Below, in pieces: positions 1-11,100 of a stretch of 64,000 nucleotides of DNA. Both the position numbers and the translations under genes were made by a program. The stretch covers positions 14,246,285 to 14,310,284 of the forward strand of contig NC_063265.1 of NCBI RefSeq assembly GCF_019578655.1. Direction: 5' to 3'. The notes beneath the pieces are model-generated. The model saw nothing but the letters and a program-made list of their open reading frames with translations. It was not told the origin of the DNA and did no database searches. The DNA comes from Ricinus communis. Taxonomy: Eukaryota; Streptophyta; Magnoliopsida; Malpighiales; Euphorbiaceae. The first letter of the stretch is position 1, and the number at the start of each line of letters is the position of its first letter.

Positions 1-466
1 GCTCAGTACCCAGCAGTTCAGACAAATTATATGGAAAAAAAAAAAAAAAAAGAAAAGAAAAGATGGCAAATCTAGATTATGAACTTGCATAGCAACCACC
101 GCCAAATATATCATTGTATTTGCCACAAGTGTGGTTGCAGAATGAAGTGGTGACCTTGCAGAATTTAACTAGAGAACATTTTGAAAAGTTCCACAACTTT
201 CTGTTTAAGAGGTTGCTGGTCATACTTCTCTGGAAGTAAAAGGATTCACTTCTTACATGAGATGCAGTTTGGGAAAAGGTAGTTTTTCTTTGCCAGCTTT
301 CTCCTACAACCGGGCTGAACTAATTCTATATCTTGGGTCTTCATGGTCTACATCAGAGGCAGAAAGCTAAGAAACAACTTACATGTGTTATGGACTCTAC
401 CTACTTCCTGACTATACAGTTCCTTAACAAAGAGCCATTCACTTTAACAGAAGCCACTACACAGAC

Positions 467-806
467 CTTCATAGCTGCAGTTGCGAAGCAGGGCAGTGAC
501 GACATGACGTGTGGAATAGTCATTTTCCACCAGCAGAACCTTGAGAGATCCCAAATGGAGAAACCTCTCCCAACAAACTGTTGCCCCTAGAGACTGCTGT
601 TGCTGGAATATTTGCAGTGCAGTTGATGGGGACTGAAGAGCCCCTTCATGCCCATCTTTTATGTTTCTAGCAATTCCATCAACCTTAAAGCCATCATCTT
701 GAGTTAAATTTTGCTCCTCACTCACAACTCCATCCTTCTTGTTCCCATTGCGTAGTTGATGATTCAGTTCCATCAAGTATTTGTCCCCAACGCCATCAAT
801 ACTCAT
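467..806 (-). CDS. PRR7: PRR7-type pseudo-response regulator, first coding exon (partial)
   Basis: This is the N-terminal exon of a circadian clock pseudo-response regulator of the PRR3/PRR7 clade, a nuclear transcriptional repressor. ATG at 806-804 opens a frame of 113 codons plus one base, ending at a GT donor (466-465, phase 1). The exon carries a Gln run, then the clade signature VCWERF, then the start of the receiver domain (SLKVLLVEND, STRHVV, ALLRNCSYE). The glutamate in VEN replaces the usual acidic-pocket aspartate, as in true pseudo-receivers. The residue after VEND is Tyr where I expect Asp; it aligns outside the acidic pair. I see no second exon in bases 1-466, so the remaining receiver and the CCT domain lie off the left edge. 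The assignment rests on sequence recognition and on the neighbouring TOP6A and PPR genes. Confidence 0.9.
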
Positions 807-839
807 CTAGACACTACCTGCCAATCAGATTGAAAAATC

Positions 840-1486
840 CTGATAACAACAACAATAATGATAGCAATAAGGAAGGGGCAGTAGCTGAACAATGAAAAAC
901 CCTCTTCAATGCACAAAGTGAAGTACATAGCTTCCTCTTCCAGAACCTAACCTCCACAATTCCTGACAGCTCAGTTCAACCTGGAACTAATAAGGACATC
1001 ACCGAGCAAACAGCCATACAGAGAATAGATCCATAACCGTTTCAACGCTCCACCTCAGATTTGACAAATTGTCTTCAACACACTAATATAGTTCTGAGCT
1101 TATCCTGGAAGAATAGAGCATGTATATCAAGTTAACTAAAGTGGACATCTGCCTAAACAGAGAAATAGTCAATATATGACCCAAAAAAAGGGGAAAAAAA
1201 AAAAAGATAAACCTCAAGTGTTATTAACCAAAACAGAAGAAAGGGACAGCAGTTGACCGAAAGTACAGTTACAAACCCTAATGTCAGAGCAAAGAGATAA
1301 TTAGCAAGAGCTTAGCCCTTCCATAATTTAAACTAAAGAATGAACAAAGATCTAAACAGTATTCAATTAAGCACCTATTTCATCATAATCATTTCTCCAA
1401 TCGACAAAATTTGCCCTAAAAACAATAAACTAAAAATGAATTCTAACTGAGTACAATAACACAAACAAATTCAATAGAAAGCTTAC
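840..1486 (-). other. possible 5'-UTR intron of the PRR7-type gene
   Basis: On the minus strand a GTAAGC donor at 1486 and a pyrimidine-rich tract ending in CAG at 842-840 bracket about 650 AT-rich bases just upstream of the start codon. This fits a leader intron, which I recall PRR7 genes having. It is inferred from splice consensus only; other AG acceptors nearer the ATG are possible. Confidence 0.4.
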
Positions 1487-1944
1487 ACAATTTACACTGA
1501 AGATTAACAACCACCTCTAAAGCTTCATTAACCACCATTATCAAGCTCGATTAAGCAATATATCAATAGAAAAATTAACATTGCTAAAAACACCCAAAAA
1601 AAAAACGAAAAACAGAAAACAAAGCTAATTCTCAGTATGTCAACTAACCGAAAAAATATAAAATAACATTGATGAAAAATTCAAAAATTTAAAACTTAAT
1701 TCAATTTATGAAGCAGTAAAAAAAAAAAGGAAACAAAAAATAAAAAAGCGCTTGACTGGTGTAAGAAACAGAGGAGACCAGAAATACAAAACAATAAAAT
1801 TTATTTAAAAAAAAAAAAAAAGATAAAATATTATCGGCGATCTTTTGTTTAGGAGGAGGAGAAATGAAGGAGATTAGATGAGTACAACGCTGCTGACGTG
1901 GACGTTGGTAAATTATGTGGAACTTGCATGTTGACACCTGGAAT

Positions 1945-1959
1945 AGATATTTACACGTG
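1945..1959. promoter_or_regulatory. evening-element core beside a G-box, PRR7 promoter
   Basis: Minus-strand AAATATCT (1952-1945), the core of the evening element / CCA1-binding site, lies one base from a palindromic G-box CACGTG (1954-1959). Both are about 1.14 kb upstream of the PRR7 start codon and close to a TATA-like stretch at 2047-2055. PRR genes are known to be controlled by CCA1/LHY/RVE and PIF-type factors through such motifs. The motifs are visible; their use here is inferred. Confidence 0.5.
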
Positions 1960-2099
1960 GCTACGTATGTGGGGAACATGGTATTGCTGAGTCGGACAAG
2001 ATCTAAAGCCGGGAGCTTAAGGGCTTCATATAGCATCTCGCAAGATCTTTATAGATCTGATGTGGAACACGCGGCGGGTGCTAGTCGTTTTCACGGACG

Positions 2100-3897
2100 T
2101 TAAATACCGTTTGTGTTTCTACTGTTTGATTGGCTTTCAAAATAAGGATGGTGATGACGGTGTTATATGTTTATTAAAAGAATTGGAAATGACAGAAAGG
2201 TCCCTGATACAAGCTGCCGCCTTTATTGGATTTTTTTTCTTTCACCGGTAAATTATCTTAGCCAAAACAAAATATTATCTCTTTTATGTGAAAACCAAAT
2301 GAAATCATTAACAATCAAATAACGAACCACAAAAGAAAAAGAAATAAATATTAAATAATTTGGCTTTTACTATATTGAGAACAGATTTAATATACTAAAC
2401 AAAAACATTGTTCATAATATCAGTTAATTACATAATTTCAAAGTATTAACTGTGAAATAAGAATAATATAAAAAAATATAACACAGGATTCATTATATTT
2501 TCAAAAAAAAAATTATAATAGCACTATGTCCTTTATCTAAATATCTATATTAAAAAGCGTATAAATGAGATAATAAATATTTCTTCTAACTTAATCAAAG
2601 TTCTAAGTTCGATTTTAAATATGTTTTTAAAATCTTTGAAAAAAATATAAGAATTAATTTTATTATATGAATAAATTAATAATAGTATTATTTTTTTTAC
2701 ATAAAAAAAAAGATATTATTAGCGAAAACCAACTATCTATTTTCATAATAATCAACTGACATATAAATAAATGCATGAAAGATTAATAATCTAAACTACT
2801 CAATTCTAGTCTAATAGCAAAGTGGCGACTTCTCGCTCTTGGTAGTGTGAGAAAAGAATATTTAGTATAAATATTAGTAAAAATTACACGTCAACAATTT
2901 TAGATTTTAAACTTGATATCATAGCTTGGTTGGAGAAGCAATTTGATGAAATAGATGTTGATATCCAGATAAAAATGTCTGAATTATAAGTAATTTTTGA
3001 TAAATTCTTATGATGATAACGCTCTATGGTAAAGGGTGCATTAATCGAATTACACGTTAAAACAAAATAAGAAACAATCGATAGCATATATGTAATTAGG
3101 TTTTCTTTTTTTATTGCTTGAATGTGGAGTTTTAAAATTTTCAAAATTAAATATATTGACTTCAAATAATTTCAAGATAAGTGAACTTCTCGAAAGTTCT
3201 CAAATTCGTTAAAAAAAAATTATGAGACAAATGTGACAAAAGCATACAATATATTATATCTACTACTTACACGAAATCAAATGGTAATTAGAACAATAAC
3301 TCTCTTTAGTATGATGTGTGTTTGAAGACAGAGACTCTTTTTTATAATGATGTGCAGGGCAGTTTGATTCGAAGAAACAGTCCATTGATGGTGGGAAGAG
3401 AATGTCTGAGCAATAATTGGATGTATGAAAGAAGCAACTTCTGCTAAATTTCGAGAATAGTAACACTCTATAGTATTATACAAGGTGCATGAATAAGAAA
3501 AATAATGTTTAATAATATATATATATATATATAAAGTTAGAACTAATTATATGAGACGCTTTTTAATTATTTAACTGGAATGTTATTGAGATTTTAAAAT
3601 AAAAGGCATGGATATATTTATATATGAATTTGGCAATTTAGGTTTCTGGTGGGAGATGCTTCTCATGCTCCACACTTCATCTCTCATTCACACATTATCG
3701 CAATGTCATTATATGCTTCACAATTTCTTAAAATTCACAATTTATTTTAACTACTCCTTACATAAATATTATTACTTATAAAGATCTACGTGTCACTCCC
3801 ACCTGCCACAAAACAGACAAACGGTCACCAGCCCATTGCTAACTGACCAACCAGAGCTCCTCCGTTTTGGAGTGACTGAGAAGAAGCATAGCGGACC
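2100..3897. other. AT-rich intergenic region
   Basis: This is the divergent space between the PRR7 promoter and the AAED1-type gene. It is AT-rich, has only short chance reading frames, and holds an (AT)n microsatellite at about 3515-3533. No coding or RNA gene is recognised. The last few hundred bases presumably hold the promoter of the gene starting at 3898. Confidence 0.6.
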
Positions 3898-5996
3898 ATG
3901 GCAGCGCTGTCTCTTAACATTGCTTTCTCCCCTAACATTCCGAAATTCAACAGTGCCACTACCACTGGCAATCGTACTTCCTTCACACCTCCATTTCTCG
4001 CCAACCGCCAATGTTACAGGTTGCTGCAAACACGTCAAAAACACATCGTCTGCTCTGCAATTTCTGGATCTCCTGGCAAGTGTTTTAGTATTCTTCTTAC
4101 TTTTTATGTCACTTGAATGATGAAATCTTTTTTATCTTATGATCAGTGTTTCTGATTTGTATAGGAATTGAGTCTTCTGGTTTGGTGAACGAGGATTTGT
4201 TGGATACGGTGAAGGTGCTTGATTTGGGGGGAAATGAAATCCCAATTTCCGACTTGTGGAAAGATAGGAAAGCCGTTGTTGCTTTTGCCCGTCATTTTGG
4301 GTACTTGTTACTTTTAATTCAACACACAGCTGTTTGTTTAGGCATATAATATTAATTTTTCTTTTATTTATGTTTTTCACTCGGGCCTCAGATGTGTCCT
4401 TTGCCGTAAACGCGCTGATTATCTTGCTGCCAAGAAGGTGATCACATCCAAAGGACTCCAGATGCTCTATTAAGTTTTCTGTTATTATCTGCTTGCGAGC
4501 GATTCTTACTGGATTTTCCATTAAGTCTCACTGCGTGTTATTTATAGGACATAATGGATGCATCTGGAGTGGCACTCGTTTTAATTGGACCCGGCAGCGT
4601 TGATCAGGTATATCTTGGGAACTTCTTTATACACTAATCTTTTACTCTGATCGTGCAATTCAATCATTGTCTGCTCATAATTCCTCATGGATTTCCAATG
4701 CCATTTTTAGAGCACAGGCGATATTCACCTGATAATATTGTTTCTAAAATTTGATCCCAAATGAAGCTGAGGAATTTGTTTATGTCGCTTAACTTATAAT
4801 AATAATAATAATAATAAGTCTCTATCTTTTGCGTACTTCAATTGTCTTCTTTCCTTTTAATGCATATCATAATTAGGTGGCAGTGTTTGATAATCATCAT
4901 CACTTAATGCAGGCAAAAACTTTCTCTGAGCAAACTAAGTTCAAAGGAGGTATGCTTGCTTCTATTGTCTACAAGCTTATAACTAGATATGATCATAAGC
5001 TATGAGGTTGGCTTCTTCTTGTTTCAATCTAGTAACAGAACACTTTTGTCATTTCTTTTTTTCAGAAGTTTATGCAGATACTAGCCACTCATCATACGAG
5101 GCATTCCAATTTGTTTCCGGGGTTTCAACCACATTTACTCCTAAAGTATGTCAGAAATATTACATTTTGTGGGCAATATATAGTGGTTTCCTTTCATTCT
5201 TATGTATACTGGTGGCTTTTAGATGACCGGTATGCAAAGCTTTAGTCAATTCTCAAATATGTAGGCAGGTCTCAAGATAATAGAATTGTACATGGAAGGT
5301 TATCGACAAGACTGGAAACTTTCATTTGAAAAGGATACTGTTGCTAGAGGTGGCTGGTACGTGAAGCATCTTTCCACAATTTTTTCAGTAAGATCTATAA
5401 GTAATCACCTTGTGAAATTGAGTTCTATTTGAACCATGAGATTCACATCTGTCATGTGCAATATTGTTATCATATTTACTGTTCATGTTAGGGGTCTAAA
5501 TAAGAATGTCTGCAGTGTTAAAAGCTGTTTAAATATTAGATATGAATTTAATAATTGTTTCTCAGGCGGCAAGGTGGAATTATAGTTGCAGGTCCTGGTA
5601 AAACAAATATATCGTACATCCACAAGGTTAGTGCCCATCTTTTGCTGTTATCTATCAACCTGTTTTAGCATTTCGCACAACTGTTTGATCCATCAAACCA
5701 TGATTGAAGTAAATATATTAATTCATAAACATGGTCAGGTTGAACTTGAAATGCAGTGAACCTGCATATTGTAAAAGTAATTACTGGTGAGATATTTGGT
5801 ATCAAATTGAATTGTTCTGTTTATTTCTTAAACAGGGTTCAAAACCAATTAGAAGGCCACAACAAATCAACCTAGTAAATGCTTGATTTAATTGGCAGTG
5901 TTCTAATAGCATTATAAGTTTGTTTGAATTGATCAGGACAAAGAAGCAGGAGATGACCCAGACATTGAAGACATATTGAAAGCTTGTTGCTCGTGA
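3898..5996 (+). CDS. AAED1: AAED1/PRXL2-type thioredoxin-like protein, chloroplast-targeted
   Basis: A nine-exon gene encodes 249 aa: 3898-4075, 4165-4300, 4392-4437, 4548-4607, 4913-4949, 5066-5145, 5265-5356, 5566-5626, 5937-5996. The first about 55 residues are rich in Ser/Thr/Asn/Arg and poor in acid, like a plastid transit peptide. The rest is an AhpC/TSA-like fold of the AAED1 (PRXL2) family, with the segment FARHFGCVLCRKRA supplying a CxxC pair split by an intron, then VALVLIGPG, YADTSHSSYEAF and GGIIVAGPG. Family members are thought to be thiol redox proteins; the physiological substrate is unknown. The first intron appears to start with GC (GCAAGT at 4076) rather than GT, because the GC donor gives a clean junction; an alternative GT donor at 4087 (phase 1) would add four residues. 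The ATG lies in a good context (ACCATGG). Confidence 0.88.
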
Positions 5997-6356
5997 TGAA
6001 AAGACACATATCATATGACATACCACTGCCATCGTGCTCTGTTCACCGAGTTGCTCAACAAATTTCCAAGAATATGCGAGCCTTCCAAGCCAATGAGTTA
6101 TTCCAAGATGTACTCTTACACAAAGAGATCATAGTTTTTCATTATTTATCAGAGTTAATTCTAATACAAATTTACGGTTGCTGGTAAGTATGTATGTGTA
6201 TTATCTTAAAGCCACTTTTGCATCCACTTGATAAACAGAAATAATGAAAAAGTATCAGTCCGAATTACGTCGTCGTTTTCTGGTGATCAATTAGGATTTC
6301 TTAAATTAAATAGAGGGAGTCCTTTACGCCCTAAGATAAAAAAATCCCATTTCCCG

Positions 6357-6364
6357 TTTCCCGC
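6357..6364 (+). promoter_or_regulatory. E2F-type site upstream of TOP6A
   Basis: TTTCCCGC, a perfect match to the plant E2F consensus TTTSSCGC, lies 20 bases before the TOP6A start codon, in the leader or core promoter. E2F control would fit a gene needed for endoreduplication. The match is visible; function is inferred. Confidence 0.5.
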
Positions 6365-6384
6365 CTCTCTTCCAAATCCCACAA

Positions 6385-7650
6385 ATGGCTGACACCACCA
6401 AATCCAAGAAACGCCGCCGTGCCGATCCTGAATCAACCACCGAACTTCCTTTCAAAAACAGTCTAAAACCCGACTCCGTGATCCTCGAAACTCTAAACTC
6501 ACTCTTACAATCAACATCCTCCTCCTCCTCCTCAAAACCCTTAACCCTCTCCGACCTCTCTCTCTCCGCCACTTGCCGAGAGGTTACTGACCTCTCTCTC
6601 TCCTCCGTCCAATCCGTCATTGAAACCGTCGTCCTATCTCTCACTCAATCCATCCTCTCCGGCGAAGGCTTTTCCTTCAACGTCCCATCACGCGCTGCCA
6701 CTAACCAACTCTACGTCCCTGAACTAGACCGTATCGTCTTAAAAGACAAAAATACCCTCCGCCCATTTGCTCACATATCCTCCGTACGCAAATCTACAAT
6801 CACCGCTAAAATTCTGTCCCTAGTTCACCAGCTCTGCCTGAAAAACATCCACGTCACCAAGCGAGACCTTTTTTACACTGATGTTAAGTTATTTCAAGAC
6901 CAGACCCAGTCCGATGCCGTCTTGGATGATGTGTCGTGTATGTTGGGTTGTACCAGATCTTCACTTAATGTGGTTGCAGCTGAGAAAGGAGTTGTTGTTG
7001 GGAGATTGATTTTTAGTGACAATGGTGATATGATTGATTGCACTAAAATGGGTATGGGAGGGAAAGCTATTCCTCCTAATATTGACAGAGTTGATGATAT
7101 GCAAAGTGATGCATTGTTTATACTTCTAGTTGAAAAAGATGCTGCTTATATGAGACTTGCTGAGGATAGGTTCTATAATAGGTTCCCTTGTATTATTGTT
7201 ACTGCTAAAGGCCAGCCTGATGTGGCCACAAGGTTGTTTTTGAGGAAAATGAAGATGGAATTGAAGTTGCCTGTTCTAGCTTTGGTTGATAGTGATCCTT
7301 ATGGATTGAAGATTTTGTCGGTCTATGGTTGTGGGTCGAAGAATATGTCGTATGATAGTGCTAATTTGACTACTCCTGATATCAAGTGGCTTGGGATTAG
7401 GCCGAGTGATCTCGATAAGTATAAGATTCCGGAGCAATGTAGATTGCCTATGACCGAGCAGGATATTAAGACAGGCAAGGATTTGCTGGAGGAGGATTTT
7501 GTGAAGAAGAATCCTGGATGGGTTGAAGAGTTGACTTTGATGGTGAAGACTAAGCAGAAGGCTGAGATTCAGGCTTTGAGTTCGTTTGGGTTTCAGTATT
7601 TGTCTGAGGTTTATTTGCCCTTGAAGTTGCAGCAGCAGGATTGGCTTTGA
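6385..7650 (+). CDS. TOP6A: DNA topoisomerase VI subunit A (SPO11-3/RHL2/BIN5)
   Basis: This intronless 421-aa frame encodes the catalytic subunit of plant topoisomerase VI. The enzyme makes double-strand passages in the nucleus with TOP6B and its accessory proteins, and in Arabidopsis it is required for endoreduplication and cell growth. A basic, Ser-rich N-terminus (1-60) precedes the winged-helix/CAP domain with the catalytic tyrosine in [11 protein letters not shown] (Tyr164). The Toprim domain follows, with its metal-binding acid in LLVEKDAAY (Glu250) and the DSDPYG motif (Asp302, Asp304). Length agrees with Arabidopsis SPO11-3, about 427 aa as I recall. Codon use shifts from C-rich in the N-terminal third to AT-richer later. 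It is convergent with the PPR gene, whose stop is at 8151. Confidence 0.97.
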   Translation: MADTTKSKKRRRADPESTTELPFKNSLKPDSVILETLNSLLQSTSSSSSSKPLTLSDLSLSATCREVTDLSLSSVQSVIETVVLSLTQSILSGEGFSFNVPSRAATNQLYVPELDRIVLKDKNTLRPFAHISSVRKSTITAKILSLVHQLCLKNIHVTKRDLFYTDVKLFQDQTQSDAVLDDVSCMLGCTRSSLNVVAAEKGVVVGRLIFSDNGDMIDCTKMGMGGKAIPPNIDRVDDMQSDALFILLVEKDAAYMRLAEDRFYNRFPCIIVTAKGQPDVATRLFLRKMKMELKLPVLALVDSDPYGLKILSVYGCGSKNMSYDSANLTTPDIKWLGIRPSDLDKYKIPEQCRLPMTEQDIKTGKDLLEEDFVKKNPGWVEELTLMVKTKQKAEIQALSSFGFQYLSEVYLPLKLQQQDWL

Positions 7651-8150
7651 GAGGATTTCTTGTTTGAAACTGTTATGAGAATCTAGGCATTGTTTAGTGA
7701 TGTTTAAAGTTTCCTGTACTATTTACTTCATGAATGAATGATAACTTCGATGCTTGATGTCCACTTTTGTTTTTAATTGGATGAGATGGACAGTGTATCC
7801 ATATTCCATTCTGCTACCTCAGGTTGCTTTGATTTTTGATGCCACCTGCATATTTACGTTATACATGGACTTCCACAATTACATGTGAACTTTAATGCGA
7901 TTGCTACTGCATGTTTCAGAGAAATGAACAGTCAAATCTAACAGGAAAGTAGCTGAATTATCCACTGAGGATCAACAACAGAAACATACCATGGAAAGAG
8001 GTTTTATTCATCTTTATTTTCTCAAATATTTTTGCTTACATTTCATCATGTATGATACTGTTGTGTTCTGCTACTAATACAGAAAGCGGTAAGAAAGAAG
8101 AGCACATATACAGTCATATACAATATTTTGCATTTGTACATAAAAAATAA

Positions 8151-11100
8151 TCACCTTCTCAATGCACCTGCTTTTCTCTGTAGCCAAGAATGCAATGAAT
8201 TCCTTGTGACCTTTAACCTTTGTAGAACTAGAGGCCGCCTTGCGGAAGACACCCTTATGTTCTCCCTTCCAGAACTTTTTGACCAGTTTTGATATGAATT
8301 GAGAGGGATTTCCAAATCTGTCTCTAGATCAGCTGTATATCTGGGGACTACAATCAGAACCTCCAGCCCTAATTCATTGTGTAGAAGTTTAAAAATTGCA
8401 TCTTTCACCTCTGCCTTTTGTGTGGCAGGAAGCACATCTACCTTATCGATTCCTAAGGTTATCGACATGTCATCTTTAACTAAATGTCCTGCGATCAATA
8501 ATTACTGAAGCATCAGCATGATTGAAAGGTGTATCTAACTGTATCTCTATTCAAACAAATTGTACTAACCATATTTTTATGCATGCGAAGTTTCAGTTTG
8601 TGCACAATTATCTACAAGTGCACTAGTAGATGGCTTTTTGTTAGCATGTAATTGTTACTATACCTTGGATATAATTCTCTTTGACCATTCGAAGTACTGC
8701 AAGAACCACAATCCGAGCCTCAACCTATCAAGATATGTTATTGTCATAAGCAGCATAAACTATACAGTGGTACTTTAAGCATTTAGCAATCCAAAAGAAT
8801 GCCAAATAATCTGTAATTGACACGTGAAACTTTAAACCAGGACTGCTATGCGAGACATTTGGTCCAATATTAACATCAGCTGGGAACTATTATCTAAAGA
8901 TCTAAAAAAGTTAAAACAGTGTTTCAGCATGTCACTAGCTGATACTATTTCACCTTTGTTAGCCCCTGCAGGTCAACTGATAGGCTTTCAGCAACATTGT
9001 GGTGCAAGTGTGCCGCAACTTTCTCAAGAAGTAGACTGTGGGGTCTGCCAAACTCAGCTCTTTTGCAAGGTTTAAAATCATCTTGGCACTGATCATTATC
9101 TTGTATTACTCCTTCACACCACTCCTCAATTAGCTGCTTAAGATAATTATCATTGGATTTGTACCTGCAATATCAGAAATAATAAGAGGGAAAGTGAACT
9201 CAACTGGAACTATATCAAACTGTTAACACGCTCTGCCTATCCTAAAGAAGGATTCTATCAATATATGTGCATACATGCATCACGCATGGTAAGCAATAGT
9301 GAAGAAAATGCAAGTTTCAGTGTCCTATTCTCTATTTACAGTATGAAAAAATCATCCAGATCTTGATTTCATAGATCTAGCCCTTGCTTAGTATTGGTAT
9401 TCAGTAGAATTTGTCAAGTTCTGTTAGCAAAGTTTAATAAACATTTTCCCAAAAACCTTAATCTGTTAAAAGCATGTTAATGGTTGCATATAGTCTTCCG
9501 TAACCCTTCTACCTAAACTGTAGATTCAGCTGAAAAACTGTATAAACAATGAAGGACCATAAACAATAAATTACTACATTAAGTTATGAATGCAAGAATT
9601 GTACCAAGTTTACATGAAAAACACCTATACAAAATTCATTTTATGAGCTAGCATACCCTGCTTTCCTCATATCCTGATATATAGCCAGGCATTGTTGCAC
9701 TTCTTTTAAAGACCCGTATCTAGTACGAGCTCTTAGTAATGTGTCATATGTCACCTGGAAGAAGGTAAATTTGATTAAAAAAACCTATTTCATGCTTAGC
9801 AACACTTTGAGAGTTTCAATAAGAATTTTGTTGCACGCAAAATAAATTGAGTAAATATCTTTAACATTCTTGTGGAAATGATATCTAAATGATACCAACT
9901 AAACAAATTAAGCTTTCATATTCAGCCATCTTGAAAAGAGAAGTACTTATAAAACATTCACAATTGCTATCCTCTTGTCGGTTCATTAATATCCAATATT
10001 TCAAGCAGCCTTTTTATGCAGAACTAAAGTCAGAGATTTTCTAGGTGGTAAAAAAACCATTATGATTAAAGAAAAAAGCAAGCTCTTAGTACTTACCAAA
10101 TTTGGTTTTAATTGGTATCTTTTCATCTCTGCAAATAATGAAAACGCCATCTTCAAGTTTTTACTCTCCACAGAAACCTGTGGAACAAAAGAGCATGTCT
10201 CATCTAGGCCAATCATATTGGGATAAACCAATAAAAGATCTAATTACGAGTGATTCAAACAAAAAAGGAAAGCTTCAGACCTTAATAGCCGTTGTATATG
10301 CAATAACATCAGGTTCAATTCCGGCCATTCGCATGTTCTTCAAAATCTGTACTGAGGGGAAAAATCCTATCATATAATGTCTTATGAAAGTTCTTTTCTA
10401 GATGACTCCAGAGTAAAAAGTATAAAGGAAAAGAGAAGCACATAACAGCTTTAAAGAAAAAGAAAATAAGATTTGTAAGAGAAAATAATGGTTCTGTCTT
10501 CTTAAAGTTACGCATGATAAAAGTAAAATTTAATGATGCTCCAGCTGCAACTTACATGAATCTAAAGAATGTGAGTGTACAGCCTAGCTAAGGGGTCTTG
10601 TGTATTTTTAGTAAAAGCATTACTCTTGTAAATCCCCTCCTTTTATTTACTTCCAAGAAATATAACTTTGATATATAGGTCCTTAATCAATATATCCACC
10701 ATAGAAAATTAAGTGACAAGTGTTTAATGGGATGGAACAAAAGGCAAGGGGTGTCTCACCTCACTTAATGTGATGCTAACTTATAGGGGTATTATACATC
10801 AAATGCAAGGGCGACTTCTTTATAATTTCCTTTTCTTTTACTTCGTATTATGACTAGAATAGCACCTAAGTCAACTAATTTAAATGATGAGTTTAAGATG
10901 ACACTGACAATATACAGATATCTCAAATCAGGCACAAAGAGAAAAACAAAGATCTAGTATATATGTAGAAATAAACCTTACTTGTATGGCACCCTCCATG
11001 TTGCCTGAACTTCCACAAATATCAATCAAGATAGACCAACTTATATGGTTAGGGGAAAGACCTACTGCCTGCATCTCATCCATTAAGGCCTTTGCACGAT

